Assembly: GCF_002754245.1 (NCBI RefSeq)
Contig: NZ_PEEX01000001.1
Span: forward strand, 930,001 to 994,000
DNA: 64,000 bases
Source: Chryseobacterium sp. 52
GTDB lineage: Bacteria > Bacteroidota > Bacteroidia > Flavobacteriales > Weeksellaceae
Reading direction: 5' to 3'
Both the position numbers and the translations under genes were made by a program. Below are positions 1-7,951 of the stretch, piece after piece. A model generated the notes under the pieces. That model saw only the letters and a program-made list of their open reading frames with translations, had not been told where the DNA came from and made no database searches. Numbering within the stretch: the first letter of the stretch is position 1; each line of letters starts with the position of its first letter.

Positions 1-27
1 ACAGCTGTACTGACAACTTACATGTTG

Positions 28-1050
28 TCATTTTCTCAAAAACCATTCCACAAATTTTTTTATGCCATTTTGGAAGTCTGTGTCTGGTTTGTAGCCTATT
101 AATGTCTTCGCTTTTGTGATATCTGCATTGGTTTTCTGGACATCTCCCGGCTGCATTGGCAGATTTTTTTTAGTGGCAGAAATTTCCAGCGTGTGTTCTA
201 TGGTCGCAACCATTTCGGATAAAGTAACGACTTCACTTTCTCCAAGGTTAATGATTTCATACACACCGGAATGAGTCTCCAAATACAGGACAGACTTTAT
301 AATTCCGTCAATAATATCATCAATATACGTATAGTCTCTTGCTGTATTCCCGTCACCATAGAACGGGATTTCCTGGCCCTCCGATATCAGTTTTGTGAAT
401 TTGTGAATGGCAAGATCGGGTCTCTGTCTGGGGCCGTATACTGTGAAAAACCGAAGCTGGACCATATCAATATGATACAGATTATGATAGACATGTCCCA
501 GTATTTCGCCACTCCTTTTTGTAGCAGCATAAGGAGAAATAGGATGGTCTACATTATCGCTTTCCGCAAATGGAATTTTTTCATTGTTTCCGTATACACT
601 TGAAGAAGATGCACATACAAATTTATTGATATTGAATTCTTTACAGAGTTCCCAGAGATTCATAGTGCCGCGCACGTTTACTTCTTCATACTCCAGGGGT
701 CTTTCAATGGATGGACGAACGCCGGCAAGCGCTGCAAGGTGAATGACAAGATCAATATCGTGATTGTTAAAAATAGTTTCAAGTCCCTTCTTATCACGGA
801 TATCCTGATAATACATCTGGTATTTATCTGACTGGGAATAATCAGTTAAATATCTGATATCGGTCTCTTTGTCTGAAAACTCAAAATCCGAAATTTTATC
901 AATAGACTCTAAAGTATTTTTAATTTTTATCTGATAACTATAGAAATCATCAAAATTGTCAACGTTTATGACAGAATGTCCATGTCTTAATAATTGTTCT
1001 ATTAAATGGGAGCCTATAAATCCGCTTCCTCCTGTTATAAGATAAGTCAT
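28..1050 (-). CDS. NAD-dependent epimerase/dehydratase, UDP-glucuronate 4-epimerase-like
   Basis: Extended short-chain dehydrogenase of 340 residues, probably epimerising a UDP-hexuronate or UDP-hexose for surface polysaccharide synthesis. The N-terminus shows the GGSGFIG dinucleotide-binding loop (residues 7-13), LAALAGVRPS follows near residue 106, and the catalytic YxxxK is Y174/K178 in SPYAATK. The order and the text after the Rossmann fold resemble UDP-glucuronate 4-epimerases; the substrate itself is inference. The gene is complete, ending 27 bases from the window edge, so its downstream neighbours are not visible. A -7 box lies 19 bases before the ATG. Confidence 0.9.
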   Translation of the reverse strand: MTYLITGGSGFIGSHLIEQLLRHGHSVINVDNFDDFYSYQIKIKNTLESIDKISDFEFSDKETDIRYLTDYSQSDKYQMYYQDIRDKKGLETIFNNHDIDLVIHLAALAGVRPSIERPLEYEEVNVRGTMNLWELCKEFNINKFVCASSSSVYGNNEKIPFAESDNVDHPISPYAATKRSGEILGHVYHNLYHIDMVQLRFFTVYGPRQRPDLAIHKFTKLISEGQEIPFYGDGNTARDYTYIDDIIDGIIKSVLYLETHSGVYEIINLGESEVVTLSEMVATIEHTLEISATKKNLPMQPGDVQKTNADITKAKTLIGYKPDTDFQNGIKKFVEWFLRK

Positions 1051-1069
1051 TTGTGGTTTTTTAGTGGGA

Positions 1070-1077
1070 CAAAAATA
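1070..1077 (-). promoter_or_regulatory. -7 promoter box of the epimerase gene
   Basis: Read on the minus strand this is TATTTTTG, an exact match to the Bacteroidetes TAnnTTTG element, 19 bases upstream of the start codon. I see no TTG at the expected -33 position, so this is a motif match only. Confidence 0.4.
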
Positions 1078-1136
1078 TAAATTTACTTTTTGAAAATATA
1101 ATCATTAAATTTACTTAAAAAAGTAATATAAATAGT

Positions 1137-1934
1137 ATGCAGTTTCAAGGGCAAATTTTAAAAATGACGAGCTATGATGCACAGCCGATCCAGTATTATC
1201 TGAATCTTTCAGGAGATCTTATCCATATGAATGAGCTGTTCGGGAAAGAACTGAGTATAAAACATACGGGATTTCAATGTGTCAATTGTGGGGAAAATAA
1301 GCCTATTTACAGAATGGGATTCTGCAAAAGCTGTTTCTTTGAAAGTCCTTATGCCAGTGATACAATCATTCGTCCGGAGCTTTCTACAGCCCATTTAGGG
1401 GTTGCTGAACGTGATCTGGAAGTGGAAAAACAAATCCAGCTGCAGCCTCATACCGTATATCTTGCCTATACGGGAGATGTAAAGGTAGGCGTGACGAGGA
1501 ATACTCAGATTCCGACAAGATGGATCGACCAGGGAGCTACTTTTGCACTTCCGATTGCCAGAACAGAGAACCGTTACGAAGCCGGAATGATAGAAGTAGC
1601 CCTAAAAGAACACCTTCCGGATAAGACAAACTGGAGAAAAATGCTTCAGGATGATTTTGAGGGAGAAATAGATCTTGCCGATTTTCAGCAGAAGATCAGA
1701 CAGTATTTCCCTGAAGATTTCCAGAAGTTCTACAGTGAAGGAGAAGATGTCTGGAAGTTTGATTATCCTTTTGAAAAGCCTGAAAAAGTGACTTCATTTA
1801 CCTTGGATAAAAAACCTGAATTTTCTGGAAAGCTGACAGGAATCAAAGGGCAGTATCTTAGTTTTGAGGGTGGAAATTTTATTAACATTAGAGGACACGA
1901 AGGATATGTGATCGAATTGGAGATAAAAAATTAA
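1137..1934 (+). CDS. DUF2797 family protein
   Basis: A 265-residue protein that I recognise as DUF2797, a conserved family of unknown function. Four cysteines in two CxxC pairs (C48/C51 and C63/C66, around VNCGENKPIYRMGFCKSC) should bind a metal. The block after residue 115 (YLAYTGDVKVGVTR and RWIDQGA) is the conserved core, reminiscent of a GIY-YIG-like fold, though I cannot confirm the fold. It is followed after 36 bases by the AsmA-like gene on the same strand and may share its transcript. Function unknown. Confidence 0.85.
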   Translation: MQFQGQILKMTSYDAQPIQYYLNLSGDLIHMNELFGKELSIKHTGFQCVNCGENKPIYRMGFCKSCFFESPYASDTIIRPELSTAHLGVAERDLEVEKQIQLQPHTVYLAYTGDVKVGVTRNTQIPTRWIDQGATFALPIARTENRYEAGMIEVALKEHLPDKTNWRKMLQDDFEGEIDLADFQQKIRQYFPEDFQKFYSEGEDVWKFDYPFEKPEKVTSFTLDKKPEFSGKLTGIKGQYLSFEGGNFINIRGHEGYVIELEIKN

Positions 1935-1970
1935 TCTTATATTTAAGATAACAAAAACCAAATCACAAAT

Positions 1971-4622
1971 ATGAAAAAGTGGGTCAAAAAGTTATTAATA
2001 AGCCTGGGAATTCTGCTGCTCATACTTCTTGCAGCGAATTTCGGACTGAATATATGGCTGAAAACCCAGCTTCCTGATTACATCAAGAAGAATACGGCTT
2101 ATAAGGTTTCCTACAAAACCCTGGATGTAGATTTAGGTTCTGGAAATATCTTCGTATCCGGAATAACGGTAAACAGTAAAGACCCTCAGAATACAAATGT
2201 TATTGGCCTTCAGGGAACAATTGATACCTTAAAGATCAGTCGTTTCGGAATTTATGATGCCATTTTTAATAAAAGAATCAGCTCGTCAGATCTTCTGTTG
2301 GCAAAACCTAATTTAAATATAAGTCTGGCAAAACCTGTTGATCATAAAACAGGCAAGAAAAGAAACCCGGTTCTGTTTGAAAATATCAGAATCAATAAAG
2401 GAACAATCAATATTTTCAAACATACCAAACAGAAGTTTTTATCTGTACAGGAGCTGGACTTGTTTGTAGAAAATCTTCAGATGACTGAAGAGTCTGTAGA
2501 TGATAAACTTCCGGTTGTGTTTGACCGTTATACTATTAAAGGAAAGAATTTTTTCTTCCGTCCGGACAATGTATACGCCATCACCATCAGCAATATCAAT
2601 ACTTCTGACGGGCAAATGTCAGTCGGGAATTTCAGACTGATTCCTCTGCTGTCTTTTAATCAGTTTAAAAGATTTTATCCCCAAAAACCTACACTTTTTG
2701 AGTTTTCCATTCCCAAAATGGATTTTAAAGACGTGGTTTTAGAGAAAAATAAAATTTCACTCGCCAATGCTGATTTTCAAAATCCGGTTCTTACCGTTTA
2801 TAAGACCGGAGTAAAGCCGAAAAAAGTAGAGAAAAAACAGAATTTTGAAGTTAATTTACAGGATATAAAGCTTAATGATGCTTCGGTACAGATCAATAAA
2901 TCTGACGGAAGTAAACTGCTTTCTGCAAAAACACTGAATTTAAAAGTCAATCAGCTGAAATTTGATCAAATAACGGCAGAAAATGTAATTCCTGTAGGCT
3001 ACAAAGATTTTCAGTTTTCAGGAAAAGATATACAGTACTCGAACCACCAGGATTTTGCAGTTGAAAGCATTGCGTTAAATCCTAAAAGCGGAGAAATAAG
3101 AAATCTGATCCTGTCTCCTGGAGCTCCGGTAGCGGGAAAAGGTTCTATGGATCTCAAAACCGGACATGTTGCCTTTAATATCAACAAGTTTGAATTTGTT
3201 GAGAAGAAACTTAATCTGGATCTTAAGGACGTTCTTGTTGAAAATGTAAGCGGAACGATTAAGGCGGGTTCAGAAAAGCCAAAGAAAAGATCTGAACCGG
3301 GAAGGATAGGGTCAATTATAGTTCGGAAAATGTCTCTTAAAAATTCTGATATTGTTTATGATAAAGGAATGCAGCCATTAGCATTTCATGATCTGAATGC
3401 AACGGTAAATACAGTTGAAATCAAGCCTAAGCCTAATGGTGATGGGCTTTCATTTAATGTTAAAGATTACTTCCTGACCACAAGGAACTTCGCTTATAAG
3501 ACCCGGTTTTATAATTTAAGTGCGGGACTTTTAAAATTAAATAAGAACAGGATTCAGGTCAATAATTTTGTAATGAAGCCTCTTGTTTCGAGAGCTCAGT
3601 TTATCAAAATGATACCTGTAGAACGGGATCTGTACGATATTAAAGTTTCTCAGATCACTGCGGACGGAAGCTGGGATCTGTTTTCATCCAATAAATCAAT
3701 CAATGCCTCGAATGTTGCTGTTCTTGGGGCAGATGTCAATATTTTCAGAAGTAAGATCCCGAATGACGATCCAAAAGTAAAGCCGCTTTATTCTAAGTTG
3801 CTCCGCTCCATAAAAATACCGCTTACTGTGAATAATCTGGATCTGAAAAACTCAGTTTTAGTCTATGAAGAAGATACTCCGGAAAGTGCGGGACCGGGAA
3901 AACTGACTTTTGCTCATTTTAATATGAATGTTAAAAACCTGAATTCAGCAAAAATAAAAGGGAAACCTACAAAAGTTGATATCGGGATCAACTGCTCGTT
4001 CATGAATCTGGCACCTCTTTCCGTAAACTGGAATTTTGATGTGGCTGATAATAATGACGGATTCTCAATCTCAGGGAAGACATCCAATCTTCCGGCAAGC
4101 GGTATTAATCCTTTTATCAGGCCATATCTTCATGTGACGGCTACCTCCGGAACAATACAGGAAATGCTGTTCAATTTTAAAGGAAATCCTGCAGGTCTTC
4201 ACGGAACATTCAACCTGAAACATAAAGATCTTAAAATTGCTGTTTTAAATAAGCAGAATCATGAGAAAAAAGGAGTACTGACTGCTGTTGCCAATCTTTT
4301 TATCAGATCAGATTCCGGTAAATTCCCGGAAGCAGTGCCGGTGGAAAATGTTGAACGTGATCCTACGAAATCATTCTTCAATCTTTTCTGGAAAGGGATA
4401 GAACAGGGACTGAAGAAAACATTGATAGGGAAGAATATTGATAAGACTGAAAAAACGGTAAAAGATGCAGTTTCTTCTGTAAAGGAAGTAAAACAGACTG
4501 TAAAAGAGCTGAAGGAGGAAATAAAAGCCAAAAAAACGGAACCTAAGCCAGAGGAAAAAAAGGAAAAGAAAGGATTTCTAAAGAATATTTTCAAGAAAAA
4601 AGAAACCCCGGCAACTGAATAG
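1971..4622 (+). CDS. AsmA-like / DUF748-type membrane-anchored protein
   Basis: Large 883-residue protein with one N-terminal membrane anchor (about residues 7-27, LLISLGILLLILLAANFGL) followed by LKTQLPDYIKKNT. The long repetitive beta-rich body of repeated DLxLKNxxxxY-type segments is the layout of AsmA/DUF748 proteins. The family is linked to envelope homeostasis, and several members are bridge-like lipid carriers between the membranes. The last 90 residues are lysine/glutamate-rich and probably coiled or disordered. Assignment rests on architecture, not a diagnostic motif; the lipid-transport role is inference. It converges on the small gene at 4661. Confidence 0.65.
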   Translation: MKKWVKKLLISLGILLLILLAANFGLNIWLKTQLPDYIKKNTAYKVSYKTLDVDLGSGNIFVSGITVNSKDPQNTNVIGLQGTIDTLKISRFGIYDAIFNKRISSSDLLLAKPNLNISLAKPVDHKTGKKRNPVLFENIRINKGTINIFKHTKQKFLSVQELDLFVENLQMTEESVDDKLPVVFDRYTIKGKNFFFRPDNVYAITISNINTSDGQMSVGNFRLIPLLSFNQFKRFYPQKPTLFEFSIPKMDFKDVVLEKNKISLANADFQNPVLTVYKTGVKPKKVEKKQNFEVNLQDIKLNDASVQINKSDGSKLLSAKTLNLKVNQLKFDQITAENVIPVGYKDFQFSGKDIQYSNHQDFAVESIALNPKSGEIRNLILSPGAPVAGKGSMDLKTGHVAFNINKFEFVEKKLNLDLKDVLVENVSGTIKAGSEKPKKRSEPGRIGSIIVRKMSLKNSDIVYDKGMQPLAFHDLNATVNTVEIKPKPNGDGLSFNVKDYFLTTRNFAYKTRFYNLSAGLLKLNKNRIQVNNFVMKPLVSRAQFIKMIPVERDLYDIKVSQITADGSWDLFSSNKSINASNVAVLGADVNIFRSKIPNDDPKVKPLYSKLLRSIKIPLTVNNLDLKNSVLVYEEDTPESAGPGKLTFAHFNMNVKNLNSAKIKGKPTKVDIGINCSFMNLAPLSVNWNFDVADNNDGFSISGKTSNLPASGINPFIRPYLHVTATSGTIQEMLFNFKGNPAGLHGTFNLKHKDLKIAVLNKQNHEKKGVLTAVANLFIRSDSGKFPEAVPVENVERDPTKSFFNLFWKGIEQGLKKTLIGKNIDKTEKTVKDAVSSVKEVKQTVKELKEEIKAKKTEPKPEEKKEKKGFLKNIFKKKETPATE

Positions 4623-4660
4623 TTCCGGGGATGTATCTAAATCTTCTGTTGGAAGAGGCA

Positions 4661-5011
4661 TTAAAAATTAAATTCTTCACTTTCCTGCACAGGAATATCT
4701 CTTAAGAATTCATCAAATTTTTCACCAGGATAATTGCTGTCCGCGCCATAAGAATCTATGATCATTCCACGGTTTCCGGCATTGTCTCTTACCACATACA
4801 GAACGGCACTGTCATCAGGGTTGCTGTCCCCTTCAAAACGGTATGTTTTTAAAATGGTAAGCTCAGACGGCTGATATACTTTTTCTGAGTTTTCAAACTT
4901 CATTTCGCAGTTTGCATTCATTCTGAATTCTCTGTGTATTCCTCTTTCTGCAAGGGTTTTCATAACCTGGCTTAAGGTGGTCATTCTGTCGGTATATTCT
5001 GAATTATCCAT
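4661..5011 (-). CDS. conserved small protein, function unknown
   Basis: A 116-residue acidic protein without signal peptide or membrane segment. It contains the block LTILKTYRFEGDSNPDDSAV and a later RGMIIDSYG motif. I recall relatives in Bacteroidetes that are labelled phosphoribosylpyrophosphate synthetase, but nothing here resembles the PRPP-binding loop of that enzyme, so that name would be misleading. It lies convergent to the AsmA-like gene. Function not assigned. Confidence 0.65.
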   Translation of the reverse strand: MDNSEYTDRMTTLSQVMKTLAERGIHREFRMNANCEMKFENSEKVYQPSELTILKTYRFEGDSNPDDSAVLYVVRDNAGNRGMIIDSYGADSNYPGEKFDEFLRDIPVQESEEFNF

Positions 5012-5184
5012 ACTATTATTTTTTTTAGTTAATACAATAATTAAACCATTAATCTGCTGAAATTAATAAAAAAAGCAATTGCATTTTTCATGGAAATAAA
5101 GTTTAATGTTAACAAAATTTATAATTTGAAACTGAAAATTAGGTATACTTTTTGCAATAGCTACGTTAATAAATCAGACAAAAT

Positions 5185-5379
5185 ATGAAAAAAGAAGTTG
5201 GCGTTTTACTGGCAGGGGGAGTTGGTCTTTTGGCAGTATTAGGTTTTATTGGACTAAAAAAGATATTGACTAAAAAAGATAAAAAATATAGTGATACCTA
5301 CTCGGATTATCACAGGCATTTTGATGAAAAAAACCACGAAGATGAATATCACGGAGTGGAATTTTATGCAATGAAGTAG
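5185..5379 (+). CDS. small single-pass membrane protein
   Basis: A 64-residue protein with an N-terminal glycine-rich hydrophobic stretch (residues 5-25, GVLLAGGVGLLAVLGFIGL), then lysines and a histidine/aspartate-rich tail (HRHFDEKNHEDEYHGVEF). The polar side after the KK residues probably faces the cytoplasm. It has its own terminator and an upstream TATACTTTTTG that is one base away from a -7 box. No family recognised; the gene call rests on composition, the terminator and its fit between neighbours. Confidence 0.55.
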   Translation: MKKEVGVLLAGGVGLLAVLGFIGLKKILTKKDKKYSDTYSDYHRHFDEKNHEDEYHGVEFYAMK

Positions 5380-5406
5380 TAAAAGAATATATTTTAATTA
5401 TGTTGA

Positions 5407-5439
5407 AATCCGGTTCCTTTGAAGGGATCGGATTTTTTT
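5407..5439 (+). terminator. intrinsic terminator after the small membrane protein
   Basis: An AATCCG...CGGATT hairpin whose inner arms TTCC/GGGA also pair with wobbles, closed by TTTGAA and followed by seven T residues. It lies 28 bases after the stop codon at 5379. Confidence 0.8.
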
Positions 5440-5502
5440 GTGGATAACTTTAGTGTTAAAACTCATTATTTTATACAAAATCCATTCTAATTTTACATAA
5501 CA

Positions 5503-6549
5503 ATGCAGAACGAAGATTTCATAAAAGGACAGGGAGCGCAGCGGAACGTAATTAATCGTTTCGACAGGTATACCTATGAGCCTGAAGATGAAGATTTCGA
5601 AGCAGTAAAAACATCTTTTACAGAAGTCTTTCCGAAAACCATTGTCAATCAGGTGAAAAGTGAGGATTTACCAATGGAATACTCCATGAATCCTTACCAG
5701 GGCTGTGAGCACGGATGTTCTTATTGTTTTGCCAGACCCACGCATGAATATTGGGGGTACAGTGCCGGAATTGATTTTGAGAGAAAGATTATGGTCAAGA
5801 AAAATGCTCCGGAATTATTGGAGAAATTTTTCCAGAAAAGAGGCTATAAAGCTGCTCCAATCCTTCTGTCCGGAAATACCGACTGCTATCAGCCAGCAGA
5901 ACGACAGTTTGAGATCACCAGAAAGATACTTCAGGTATGCCTGGAATACAGACATCCTGTCAATATTCTGACAAAAAATGCACTTGTTCTTAGGGATCTT
6001 GATATTTTAAAACCCATGGCGGAACAAAATTTAGTTTCAGTATCTCTAAGTATTCCTACTATGAATGAAGATCTTAGACGAAAAATGGAACCTCGTACCA
6101 GCTCGACACCGAATAAATTAAAAGCAATAGAAATTCTTACAGAAAACAATATTCCCGTACATGTTATGGTAGCCCCAATCATTCCGGGCCTGAATAGTGA
6201 TGAGCCGTTAAATATATTAAAAGCCATTTCAGATGCTGGAGCTTTGAGCTTCGGTTATAACTTGGTAAGGCTGAATGATACGGTAGAACCTGTTTTTGTA
6301 AAATGGATTGAGTCTCATTTTCCGGACAGGGCCCAAAAGGTTTTAAATCTTATCCGTTCCGTGCGTGGAGGGAAACTCGGAGACAAGAGGTATTTTGAGA
6401 GACAGAGAGGGGAGGGTAATATCGCGGAGATGATCCATAACACTTTTAAAATCGGGAGAAAGAAATTTTTCGAAGGCAGAGAATTTCCGAAATTATCAAC
6501 CTCCAATTTTACGGGGGCCAAAGATCAGCAGTTGCGACTCTTTGATTAA
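5503..6549 (+). CDS. PA0069-type radical SAM protein
   Basis: A 348-residue radical SAM enzyme. The iron-sulfur cluster motif is CX3CX2C (C68, C72, C75) inside MNPYQGCEHGCSYCFARPTH, the pattern of the PA0069/SplB-like family. The LSGNTDCYQPAE block and the PVHVMVAPIIPGLN block match the TIM-barrel core of that family. Substrate unknown. Although it lies next to peptide genes with leader sequences, this family is found in many bacteria without such peptides and has no precursor-binding domain, so I do not link them. It ends at a bidirectional terminator. Confidence 0.85.
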   Translation: MQNEDFIKGQGAQRNVINRFDRYTYEPEDEDFEAVKTSFTEVFPKTIVNQVKSEDLPMEYSMNPYQGCEHGCSYCFARPTHEYWGYSAGIDFERKIMVKKNAPELLEKFFQKRGYKAAPILLSGNTDCYQPAERQFEITRKILQVCLEYRHPVNILTKNALVLRDLDILKPMAEQNLVSVSLSIPTMNEDLRRKMEPRTSSTPNKLKAIEILTENNIPVHVMVAPIIPGLNSDEPLNILKAISDAGALSFGYNLVRLNDTVEPVFVKWIESHFPDRAQKVLNLIRSVRGGKLGDKRYFERQRGEGNIAEMIHNTFKIGRKKFFEGREFPKLSTSNFTGAKDQQLRLFD

Positions 6550-6584
6550 TTTAAAATTTTCCGGGTATGTATGATAATACGTAC

Positions 6585-6613
6585 AAAAAAACCACCCTGA
6601 AAGGATGGTTTTT
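6585..6613. terminator. bidirectional intrinsic terminator
   Basis: AAAAACCACCC-TGAA-AGGATGGTTTTT hairpin with A/T tracts on both sides. It serves the radical SAM gene on the plus strand and the leader peptide gene on the minus strand. Almost the same hairpin recurs at 6886-6915. Confidence 0.8.
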
Positions 6614-6634
6614 CATCTATAAGTCAGATTATTT

Positions 6635-6805
6635 CTAGTAAATAACGGGCTCTTCACCATCAGGACAAAGAAATTCATAGCGGCACAAGGCACGATAAGT
6701 GATGCCATCACTGCATACATAAACGCAGTCTCCGGGAAAAGGATAACTTATACCTCCGGAAATACTTTTTAGTTTGTCTTTGCTTAATTTTTTTAAATTT
6801 TTCAT
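6635..6805 (-). CDS. double-glycine leader small peptide 1 (bacteriocin-like family)
   Basis: A 56-residue peptide read directly from the minus strand. The leader MKNLKKLSKDKLKSISGG ends in a double glycine at residues 17-18, the site cut by C39-type peptidase exporters. The core of about 38 residues has four cysteines (C27, C31, C41, C47) and aromatic residues, ending PVIY. The leader is shared with four other genes in this window. I know such genes from Chryseobacterium as bacteriocin-like proteins, some of which are RiPP precursors; no modifying enzyme or exporter lies in this window. Product fate is inference. Confidence 0.8.
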   Translation of the reverse strand: MKNLKKLSKDKLKSISGGISYPFPGDCVYVCSDGITYRALCRYEFLCPDGEEPVIY

Positions 6806-6885
6806 ATTATTTTTGTTAGGTTAGTTCTTTGATGATCAAATATTTATAATAAGCTATTGTAGTTATGCTTAGTCAAAGTTTAAAT

Positions 6886-6915
6886 AAAAAAACCACTCCC
6901 AAAAGGAATGGTTTT
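6886..6915 (-). terminator. terminator of peptide gene 2
   Basis: AAAACCACTCC-CAAAA-GGAATGGTTTT hairpin with T-rich tracts on both sides, 25 bases after the stop codon of the minus-strand gene at 6940. Its sequence closely resembles the hairpin at 6585, suggesting that gene and terminator were duplicated together. Confidence 0.75.
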
Positions 6916-6939
6916 CTTTTTTTTTCTGATTTTTCAATC

Positions 6940-7101
6940 TTACATAGTGTTGTCCGGACATTTGAAATCATCACTGCAAGTTGCACAAACTACGGTACCG
7001 TTACAGTAATACATACAGAATTCCGGTTCTGGAAGTTTAATTGCTCCTGCTCCTGAAATGCTTTTTAGCTGAGCTTTGTCTAATTTTTTTAGATTTTTCA
7101 T
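6940..7101 (-). CDS. double-glycine leader small peptide 2 (bacteriocin-like family)
   Basis: A 53-residue peptide read from the minus strand. The leader MKNLKKLDKAQLKSISGAGA has Gly-Ala in place of the double glycine, and the core carries four cysteines (C29, C33, C39, C42) plus C48, including CMYYC and CATC. Core spacing differs from peptide 1, but the C-terminal FKCPD resembles its FLCPD, so the two look like tandem duplicates that diverged in the core. Each has its own terminator, so separate transcription is likely. Confidence 0.78.
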   Translation of the reverse strand: MKNLKKLDKAQLKSISGAGAIKLPEPEFCMYYCNGTVVCATCSDDFKCPDNTM

Positions 7102-7323
7102 ATAGTTTTAATTAAAAATTTGATAGTAAAGTAAATATAATTAAAATATTTTTAACTAAAACAAATGTTCTGGGTTTTCATATTAATTTTTTTTGCTTGT
7201 CAGTATTCATCGGGATTCAAAAGGATGGGTTGTGTGGTAAATATCATTTAACGGTGAATAAATTTCGTTAAAGCTTTGATTGTTAGTGAAAAATAATTAA
7301 TTTTAGATAAAACAAAGCGTTAT

Positions 7324-7344
7324 CCGAAAAGCTATTAGAGTAGG
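7324..7344 (+). promoter_or_regulatory. conserved 5' leader block shared with the gene at 31478
   Basis: CCGAAAAGC, four variable bases, then AGAGTAGG, 24 bases before the ATG of the peptide gene at 7369. The identical arrangement stands 22 bases before the peptide gene at 31478. Conservation of a non-coding block between two genes whose cores differ suggests an RNA or DNA element; I do not recognise a known riboswitch. Confidence 0.5.
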
Positions 7345-7368
7345 AATTATCAGAAAAAACAAAAAACT

Positions 7369-7641
7369 ATGAAAAATTTAAAAAGACTTTCCAGAGGAGA
7401 CCAAAAGAAGATTTCTGCGGGAGACCTTACCCCATCTTTCTGTTTTGAAGGAGAAGGACCGGGAATGGGAGGCTGCTCGGCAGGGCAAATCTGTTCAGGG
7501 GGGAGATGTGTACCTTATGTAGATCCGGGAACCGGTGGCGGTGGTGGAACAGGAGGTGGTGATAGCTATACGTGTATCTGTCCCTGGGGTACTTTTACAC
7601 AATCAACTCCATGTCCGGAATTCTATTGTATTACAGGATAA
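7369..7641 (+). CDS. double-glycine leader peptide 3 with Gly-rich linker
   Basis: A 90-residue member of the same leader family (MKNLKRLSRGDQKKISAG, with Ala-Gly at the processing site). The core is longer than in its relatives and has two cysteine clusters (C25, C36, C42, C47 and C69, C71, C78, C83) joined by a glycine/threonine linker, GTGGGGGTGGG. The EGEGPGMGGCSAGQICSGGRC part resembles small knotted domains. It is followed after 24 bases by peptide 4 and both end at one terminator. It could be a secreted disulfide-rich peptide or a modified RiPP; nothing here decides. Confidence 0.75.
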   Translation: MKNLKRLSRGDQKKISAGDLTPSFCFEGEGPGMGGCSAGQICSGGRCVPYVDPGTGGGGGTGGGDSYTCICPWGTFTQSTPCPEFYCITG

Positions 7642-7665
7642 ACTCATTAAAATCAATCTATAACT

Positions 7666-7854
7666 ATGAAAAATCTTAAGAAAATCGAAAGAAAAGATCT
7701 GAAAATGATAAGTGGAGGGTCAAAGAAGTGTTATGAATTAAGAGATACCCCAACAGATCCTTGTGAAGATCTGAACAGTGCAGGCAATGGCTGTTACAGG
7801 TTTAACAGTTGCACAATGTCTTGTGAGCGGATGTCTTGTGGACTGGGTTTCTAA
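7666..7854 (+). CDS. double-glycine leader peptide 4
   Basis: A 62-residue peptide with a canonical leader MKNLKKIERKDLKMISGG and a 44-residue core holding six cysteines (C22, C33, C43, C49, C53, C58), ending SCGLGF. Co-transcribed with the 90-residue peptide 24 bases upstream. An even cysteine number fits disulfides, but could equally serve thiol-based modification. Confidence 0.75.
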   Translation: MKNLKKIERKDLKMISGGSKKCYELRDTPTDPCEDLNSAGNGCYRFNSCTMSCERMSCGLGF

Positions 7855-7877
7855 TTATTTAGAGATATAAAAATAAG

Positions 7878-7949
7878 AGTCAATAATTAATCTGGCAGTT
7901 ACAACATTCAGTTGGTCACAACAGCACAGATCAATTATTGACTTTTTTA
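7878..7949 (+). terminator. long-stem terminator of the peptide 3-4 operon
   Basis: A 17-base arm (7878-7894) pairs with 7927-7943 at 16 of 17 positions, enclosing a 32-base loop, followed by a run of six T. The arms AGTCAATAATT and AATTATTGACT are perfect. The stem is much longer than the other terminators here and ends 3 bases from the stop codon of the opposing gene. Confidence 0.75.
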
Positions 7950-7951
7950 TA

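Noticed and set aside
4606..4630. CCCCGG-AACT hairpin overlapping the stop codon of the AsmA-like gene
   Set aside because: The stem is good but no T run follows, and its left arm is inside coding sequence; not listed as a terminator.
5439..5447. Perfect DnaA box TGTGGATAA
   Set aside because: A single copy, just after a terminator; about one is expected by chance in a window of this size, and no further boxes lie near it.
5503..6549. Radical SAM gene as a maturase of the neighbouring leader peptides
   Set aside because: The protein has the PA0069/SplB-like cluster motif and no SPASM or precursor-recognition domain, is on the other strand from the nearest peptide genes, and is separated from them by a bidirectional terminator.
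7527..7559. GGTGGC-like repeats as a microsatellite
   Set aside because: They encode the glycine-rich linker within the 90-residue peptide gene and are explained by coding function.
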